9,733 nucleotides of DNA from Haliscomenobacter sp038240665 (GTDB lineage: Bacteria > Bacteroidota > Bacteroidia > Chitinophagales > Saprospiraceae): positions 1 through 9,733 of the forward strand of contig JBBRGN010000184.1 in NCBI GenBank assembly GCA_038240665.1. Direction: 5' to 3'. Below the pieces are notes generated by a model. That model saw nothing but the letters and a program-made list of their open reading frames with translations, was not told the origin of the DNA and did not search any database. Below, piece after piece: positions 6,435-9,733 of this stretch (positions within the stretch are counted from its first letter, which is position 1; each line of letters starts with the position of its first letter). Both the position numbers and the translations under genes were made by a program.

Positions 6435-7800
6435 AATCGCCATTTCTATCTCTCCAAACAGAATGAGGATGGTTGGCCGTTTTAATGACAATGCCACCTT
6501 GACAAGAGTATTCAATCCAAATGTTTGGTCCGTCAATACGAACATAATCATTTTTGGTATCTACTGCTGTAGTTCCAGAATAAGCTAGGTAGGTATCATC
6601 CAGTTCCGAAGTGTATTTGGCTAAGATGATCGCTGCATTGGCATCATCTTGGTCGTTGACATAGGTTTTGATGGCATCTAAAACCAAAGCTTTTTGTGCG
6701 GAGCTAAGTGTGCTTATTTTCAATCCCGATTTAGCGGTGGGGAATTGTCCATCTTTACCTGGCCCCAAAAGAAGATCGGTAAAAGTAGTCGTTAATTTGG
6801 CGCTTGTCAATTCGGTATTGCTTAACCCGTTCAACATCGCCGAAAATGCTATTCTTTCTTGCCCAATGGGTTCATAGTTGACATTATTTAGACTAAAAGG
6901 AGCAAATGGTTCCACCCCTCGAAAAGAAGGCGTAGCACCAGTCAATTTTCCGCCATTGTAGGTGTTTGAGACACCGTAATGATGGCCGCCATATTGTAAT
7001 TCCCAAAGTCCGGTTGTACTTGGTGTTCCCAAAAAGGCCATGTAGTAATTACCTGAACCATAAGTAGATCCGCCTCCATTGGCACTTAGGTAATCATCGG
7101 CAGCCAAAACGGCGATCGCCTCCGCATAGCCTTCATTGGAGCTCGTCCCCAAGGCAGCAGCTAATAGTGCTTTTGCAGCAGCCAATTGGGTTGGGTTAAA
7201 AGTACTAAATGCTACCCCTACCCTTTTGGTTTGCACCAAAGCCTGAGGTAAGTTAGACCAGTTCACGGCATTGGCTTTGGTGTAAGTCAATTGCAAAGCC
7301 GCGAGTTGGGTTGTGCCTAAAGTCGCTTTGAATGCTTCTGCCAAACACACAATTTTTTGTAGTCCAGTAGCGGTTGAGCAATCAATAGCGGTAGCCGCTT
7401 TGTCGACGGTCAAGGCAAGCGTGCAGCTTTGCCCTCCAAAACTAATGGCAAAATTTGCTACCCCGGCTCCGCTGGATGTTCCTGAAACGATGTAGGTAAG
7501 ACTGCCCGCACCGCTGGCTAAGTCGCCCGCTTGTAGGGTTGCGTTTAACCCGGTAACTCCAGTAGAGGCAATGGTGCTCCCAGCGGTGTAAGCCACACTG
7601 CCATTACCGCCTGTGTAAGGAACTGTTGCTGTACCTGTATAAACTGCACTGGCAGTTGCATTGGAAGAAAAAGTAGCATTGGCACATAGCAAAGAAGCAA
7701 CTGTGGGTGAAGTAACTACTACTTCGGTTTTTTTACATGCTGTTAAAAATTGCAATAAAAAAACAGTGGAGATTAGGGAAATCAAAAATTTAAACTTCAT
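6421..7800 (-). CDS. DUF3500-containing lipoprotein with N-terminal Bacteroidota beta-sandwich domain
   Basis: The 459-residue protein starts at the ATG at 7800, which gives a lipoprotein signal with lipobox LTAC and Cys22, followed by KK; the frame extends to 7872 without family support. Residues about 38-135 form a Gly/Thr/Ser-rich beta domain of the type seen in Bacteroidota surface proteins (V-P-Y-T-G-G-N-G at 60-67, a Cys126 near its end). The rest resembles DUF3500: W266 leading into GGHH (271-274), SFRGVEP (292-298), QER (314-316), and a C-terminal H-P-H-S-V-W-R-D ... N-G-D-Y-G segment (444-457). The repeated histidines suggest metal or ligand binding, but no function is established for the family. 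It is the first gene of the minus-strand operon and overlaps the HupE-like gene by 14 bases. A link with HupE/UreJ proteins in other genomes is from memory and should be checked. Confidence 0.8.
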   Translation of the reverse strand: MKFKFLISLISTVFLLQFLTACKKTEVVVTSPTVASLLCANATFSSNATASAVYTGTATVPYTGGNGSVAYTAGSTIASTGVTGLNATLQAGDLASGAGSLTYIVSGTSSGAGVANFAISFGGQSCTLALTVDKAATAIDCSTATGLQKIVCLAEAFKATLGTTQLAALQLTYTKANAVNWSNLPQALVQTKRVGVAFSTFNPTQLAAAKALLAAALGTSSNEGYAEAIAVLAADDYLSANGGGSTYGSGNYYMAFLGTPSTTGLWELQYGGHHYGVSNTYNGGKLTGATPSFRGVEPFAPFSLNNVNYEPIGQERIAFSAMLNGLSNTELTSAKLTTTFTDLLLGPGKDGQFPTAKSGLKISTLSSAQKALVLDAIKTYVNDQDDANAAIILAKYTSELDDTYLAYSGTTAVDTKNDYVRIDGPNIWIEYSCQGGIVIKTANHPHSVWRDRNGDYGGN

Positions 7801-7966
7801 CGGTAATAAGTTTGAGTTGTTGGAAAATAAAAAAGGTGTCAAAACATTATCCCCATAAGAACCCAATCCCATCTATTTTAAAATTTACTAGACAATTGCA
7901 AAGATGAAGCTATTCAAAAAAACTTTTAGATAGTTTTTTTTGTATTTTGGATAAAATTTAAACATA

Positions 7967-8034
7967 GGAATGATTCAACAATAAGGTATCAAATTAGACT
8001 AAGCTATTTTGATACCTTATTATCGACTCATTCC
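7967..8034. repeat. 68-base imperfect palindrome upstream of araC-like gene (operator, UTR hairpin or element remnant)
   Basis: Left arm 7967-7997 and right arm 8004-8034 pair at 27 of 31 positions around the 6-base loop ACTAAG (7998-8003). The core is a perfect 14-base match, AATAAGGTATCAAA (7980-7993) against its complement at 8008-8021, and the outer ends GGAATGA and TCATTCC also match. Mismatches are at 7974/8027, 7977/8024, 7979/8022 and 7994/8007. It ends 22 bases before the araC ATG. No long T-run follows on either strand, so a simple terminator is a weaker reading than a protein-binding operator or an RNA hairpin in the araC leader. Confidence 0.8.
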
Positions 8035-8056
8035 ATAGCCTTTTGGATAGCTTAGT
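7998..8056 (+). repeat. 10-base inverted repeat linking hairpin loop to the bases before the araC ATG
   Basis: ACTAAGCTAT at 7998-8007 is the exact reverse complement of ATAGCTTAGT at 8047-8056, which directly precedes the ATG at 8057. The first six bases (7998-8003) are the predicted loop of the large hairpin. If this region is transcribed as the araC leader, loop and ribosome-entry region could pair as a pseudoknot. A second complementarity, TTCCATA (8031-8037) with TATGGAA (8056-8062), covers the start codon and reuses bases of the outer hairpin stem. Confidence 0.55.
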
Positions 8057-8941
8057 ATGGAAAAAATTAAACATTATGATGGGTTATATGGCGACGTGGA
8101 GCACCAACCCAATGCTGGATACATCTTTTCGGAATTAATTGAAACCCGGAGTCGGAGTTTCAATTGGGTCATACACCCCCATTTTCATACGCGACTGTAC
8201 CAGATTTTTTGCATTGAATCCGGAGAGATTGAGCTTTCGGCACCCGTAAGTGGAAAAAAATTGGCAACACCCTGCATCATGCTGATCCCGCCTACGGTAA
8301 TTCATGGATTTGAATACAGTGAGGATGTGGTTGGTCGTATTCTTACCGTTTCCGAAGTGCTTTTGGATGGAATTTTTCAAAATCCTTCAGCGATGACCCT
8401 GGCGCTGAGTGATTTTCAATGCGTGCTTTTTGATGCAGCTTCGCCAGAGCCTTTTCAAGAGGTATTGAAGTTGCTGCTCCTGATTGACGAGGAGCTATTT
8501 GCCAATCGGGTGGAAAAAAACAGCTTACTCCAAGCTTATTTTTCGCAGTTGTTTATCTTGATGTACCGCCAACTACAGACCAATAAAAAAGAAAACATCG
8601 CCGAAGGCCATCACGGGTTAAAATACATCCACCGTTTTCAAAAAAGCATTAAAAGTTCCACCTACCCCAAAAGTATACCTGAATTCGCCGCTGAGTTGTC
8701 GATTACATCGGTTCATCTCAATCGGATCTGCCAGGCCCTTGCGGGTAAATCGGCTTCACAGATGGTGCAAGAGCACCTGATCTACCAAGCCCAAAAATAC
8801 CTCACGCATACCACTTATACCGTTTCTGAAATTGCTTACTTGCTCAAATTTGAATACCCCAATTATTTTGCCAAGTTGTTTAGAAAACACACTGGCGTGT
8901 CCCCCAAAACCTACCGCGAACAAAATCAAGGCAAGATGTAG
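8057..8941 (+). CDS. AraC-family transcriptional regulator, PobR/HpaA-like
   Basis: The 294-residue protein has an N-terminal cupin sensor domain (about 20-100) and a C-terminal AraC DNA-binding domain. The sensor shows HPHFHTRLYQIFCIESG (40-56), PCIMLIPP (72-79) and IHGFEYS (82-88), a pattern much like regulators of 4-hydroxybenzoate and 4-hydroxyphenylacetate catabolism. The two helix-turn-helix units fall near 207-229 (IPEFAAELSI onward) and 255-287 (TVSEIAYLLKFEYPNYF to SPKTYR). The start at 8057 is preferred because the protein begins cleanly and lies just after the intergenic palindrome. Divergent placement suggests it controls the operon beginning at 7800, probably as an activator responding to an aromatic acid or a pathway intermediate; the effector is not deducible. 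The gene converges on the homogentisate dioxygenase gene with 9 bases between stops. Confidence 0.9.
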   Translation: MEKIKHYDGLYGDVEHQPNAGYIFSELIETRSRSFNWVIHPHFHTRLYQIFCIESGEIELSAPVSGKKLATPCIMLIPPTVIHGFEYSEDVVGRILTVSEVLLDGIFQNPSAMTLALSDFQCVLFDAASPEPFQEVLKLLLLIDEELFANRVEKNSLLQAYFSQLFILMYRQLQTNKKENIAEGHHGLKYIHRFQKSIKSSTYPKSIPEFAAELSITSVHLNRICQALAGKSASQMVQEHLIYQAQKYLTHTTYTVSEIAYLLKFEYPNYFAKLFRKHTGVSPKTYREQNQGKM

Positions 8942-8964
8942 AGTGGTTGATTAGCCTTGATTTT
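8922..8964. terminator. Putative bidirectional terminator between convergent araC-like and hmgA genes
   Basis: AAAATCAAGGC (8922-8932) and GCCTTGATTTT (8954-8964) are perfect 11-base complements with a 21-base loop that contains both stop codons (TAG at 8939-8941 and TAA, minus strand, at 8953-8951). The right arm ends in TTTT on the plus strand and the left arm gives TTTT on the minus strand, so either transcript would end with a stem and a short U-tract. The stem lies inside both coding ends, and both proteins therefore end with Asn-Gln-Gly near the C-terminus. The long loop and short T-run make it a moderate terminator call. Confidence 0.55.
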
Positions 8965-9733
8965 CTAACCAAGAACGGTAATACTTTCCATCATCGATGA
9001 GTAAAGCTTGTTCGGTAATGGCCAGGGGCTTGAAGGTGTCAATCATCACCGCTAGTTCTTCAGTGGATTTTTTGCCAATGCTGCGCTCCATTGCTCCGGG
9101 TGCCGGCCCGTGCGGGATGCCTCCCGGATGCAGGGTGATGTGCCCCACTTCAATGTTGTTGCGACTCATAAAATCACCATCCACGTAGTAAATCATCTCA
9201 TCAGAATCGATGTTGGAATGATTGTACGGCGCGGGAATGGCTTGCGGATGATAATCGTACAAACGCGGACAAAAAGAACAAACCACAAACGCCTTGGTCT
9301 CAAAGGTTTGGTGTACCGGCGGCGGCTGGTGAATACGCCCGGTGATGGGTTCAAAGTTGTGGATGGAAAAACCATAGGGCAAGTTGTAGCCATCATACCC
9401 GACGACATCAAAAGGGTGAGCGGCATATATCACATGATGGAGTTGGCCTTGTTTTTTTATTTTCAGCAAAAAATCGCCTCGTTCATCATGGGTTTCCAAA
9501 AAAGCGGGCATTTTGTAATCACGTTCACAAAAAGGGGAATGTTCCAGCAATTGTCCAAACCAATTGCGGTAACGCTTGGGGGTGTAAATCGGATGAAAAG
9601 ACTCGGCGTAGAGCAAACGGTTGTTGGGGGTAGCAAAATCGATTTGATAGATTACGCCGCGAGGAATGACCAAGTAATCACCGGGTTCAAAATCGATGTT
9701 GCCCAAAAAAGTGCGCAAGGTTCCGGTGCCCTG
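8951..9733 (-). CDS. hmgA: Homogentisate 1,2-dioxygenase (5' end outside window)
   Basis: The frame is open to the window edge and gives the C-terminal 260 residues. The internal TTG at 9718 is an ordinary Leu codon, since coding continues upstream as Q-G-T-G-T. By comparison with bacterial enzymes of roughly 385-440 residues, the N-terminal third or so is missing. Visible landmarks (numbered from the window edge) are GDYLVIPRG (18-26), the HPFDVVGYDG block (106-115), GRIHQPPPVHQTFE (132-145), NHSNIDSDE (171-179) and GGIPHGP (204-210). His172 and His208 match iron ligands His335 and His371 of the human enzyme; the acidic ligand is Asp178 or Glu179. The enzyme opens homogentisate to maleylacetoacetate in tyrosine catabolism, in the cytoplasm. 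It is not in the gal-type operon but adds a second ring-cleaving enzyme to the locus. Confidence 0.9.
   Translation of the reverse strand, partial: QGTGTLRTFLGNIDFEPGDYLVIPRGVIYQIDFATPNNRLLYAESFHPIYTPKRYRNWFGQLLEHSPFCERDYKMPAFLETHDERGDFLLKIKKQGQLHHVIYAAHPFDVVGYDGYNLPYGFSIHNFEPITGRIHQPPPVHQTFETKAFVVCSFCPRLYDYHPQAIPAPYNHSNIDSDEMIYYVDGDFMSRNNIEVGHITLHPGGIPHGPAPGAMERSIGKKSTEELAVMIDTFKPLAITEQALLIDDGKYYRSWLENQG

Larger units (their letters stand above)
7801..8056. promoter_or_regulatory. Divergent intergenic control region between operon and araC-like gene
   Basis: This 256-base AT-rich gap separates the start of the eight-gene minus-strand operon (7800) from the start of the divergent regulator (8057), so promoters for both directions should lie here. 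I looked for the Bacteroidota promoter pair (TTTG near -33, TAnnTTTG near -7) and found no exact, correctly spaced copy in either direction; CAAAACATTA at 7840-7849 (minus strand TAATGTTTTG) is only a loose resemblance. The word TTTTGGATA occurs at 7945-7953 and 8041-8049, and TTTTGATA at 8007-8014, so AraC-type direct-repeat sites are possible. The araC-proximal third is occupied by the long palindrome listed separately. Confidence 0.7.

Noticed and set aside
7840..7849. Candidate -7 promoter element on the minus strand (TAATGTTTTG)
   Set aside because: The spacing inside the element does not match TAnnTTTG and no TTTG lies at the right distance upstream, so it is mentioned only as a loose resemblance.
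7801..7872. Possible 24-residue N-terminal extension of the DUF3500 protein
   Set aside because: It would bury the lipoprotein signal peptide that starts at the ATG at 7800.
1..9733. tRNA, rRNA, CRISPR arrays, insertion sequences, prophage or attachment sites
   Set aside because: I saw no cloverleaf pattern, regularly spaced repeats, transposase or integrase motifs, or terminal repeats bounding a gene.

Overview
The window reads as a chromosomal piece of a Bacteroidota bacterium, probably of the Saprospiria type. Support: two Bacteroidota-style lipoproteins, a beta-sandwich domain typical of Bacteroidota surface proteins in front of a DUF3500 domain, very tight gene packing without Shine-Dalgarno sites, and an AT-rich intergenic region in moderately GC-rich coding DNA. 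The genus is not established.

Layout. Positions 1-7800 hold eight consecutive minus-strand genes that look like one transcription unit, read from high to low coordinates. In order they are: a DUF3500 lipoprotein (7800-6421), a HupE/UreJ-type membrane protein (6434-5082), an alpha/beta-hydrolase lipoprotein (5095-4157), a catechol-2,3-dioxygenase-like (XylE/HPCD-type) two-domain extradiol dioxygenase (4149-3181), GalB-like 4-oxalomesaconate hydratase (3170-2454), GalC-like 4-carboxy-4-hydroxy-2-oxoadipate aldolase (2436-1834), a beta-hydroxyacid-dehydrogenase-like oxidoreductase (1821-1051), and GalD-like 4-oxalomesaconate tautomerase (1031 to beyond position 1). Genes overlap by 14 bases or are separated by 7-19 bases.

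A divergent AraC-family regulator resembling PobR/HpaA-type activators of aromatic catabolism starts at 8057. The 256-base gap between it and the operon (7801-8056) holds a striking 68-base imperfect palindrome and smaller complementary segments that reach the araC start codon. The regulator gene converges on a homogentisate 1,2-dioxygenase gene (8951 to beyond 9733), and a perfect inverted repeat covers both stop codons.

How the genes work together (inference). GalD, GalB and GalC are the complete lower route from 4-oxalomesaconate to pyruvate plus oxaloacetate. 4-Oxalomesaconate is the direct product of gallate 4,5-cleavage, or is reached from protocatechuate through 2-pyrone-4,6-dicarboxylate. 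The usual ring-cleaving enzymes of these routes (GalA, LigAB) belong to the type II extradiol family. None is present here; a type I (vicinal oxygen chelate) enzyme sits in that place, and it appears to lack a conserved second-sphere catalytic histidine. The exported esterase could free an aromatic acid from an ester, and the DUF3500/HupE pair may act in the envelope, perhaps in metal handling. The most interesting hypothesis is therefore an envelope-to-cytoplasm catabolic unit built on a non-canonical ring-cleavage enzyme, controlled by the divergent AraC regulator.
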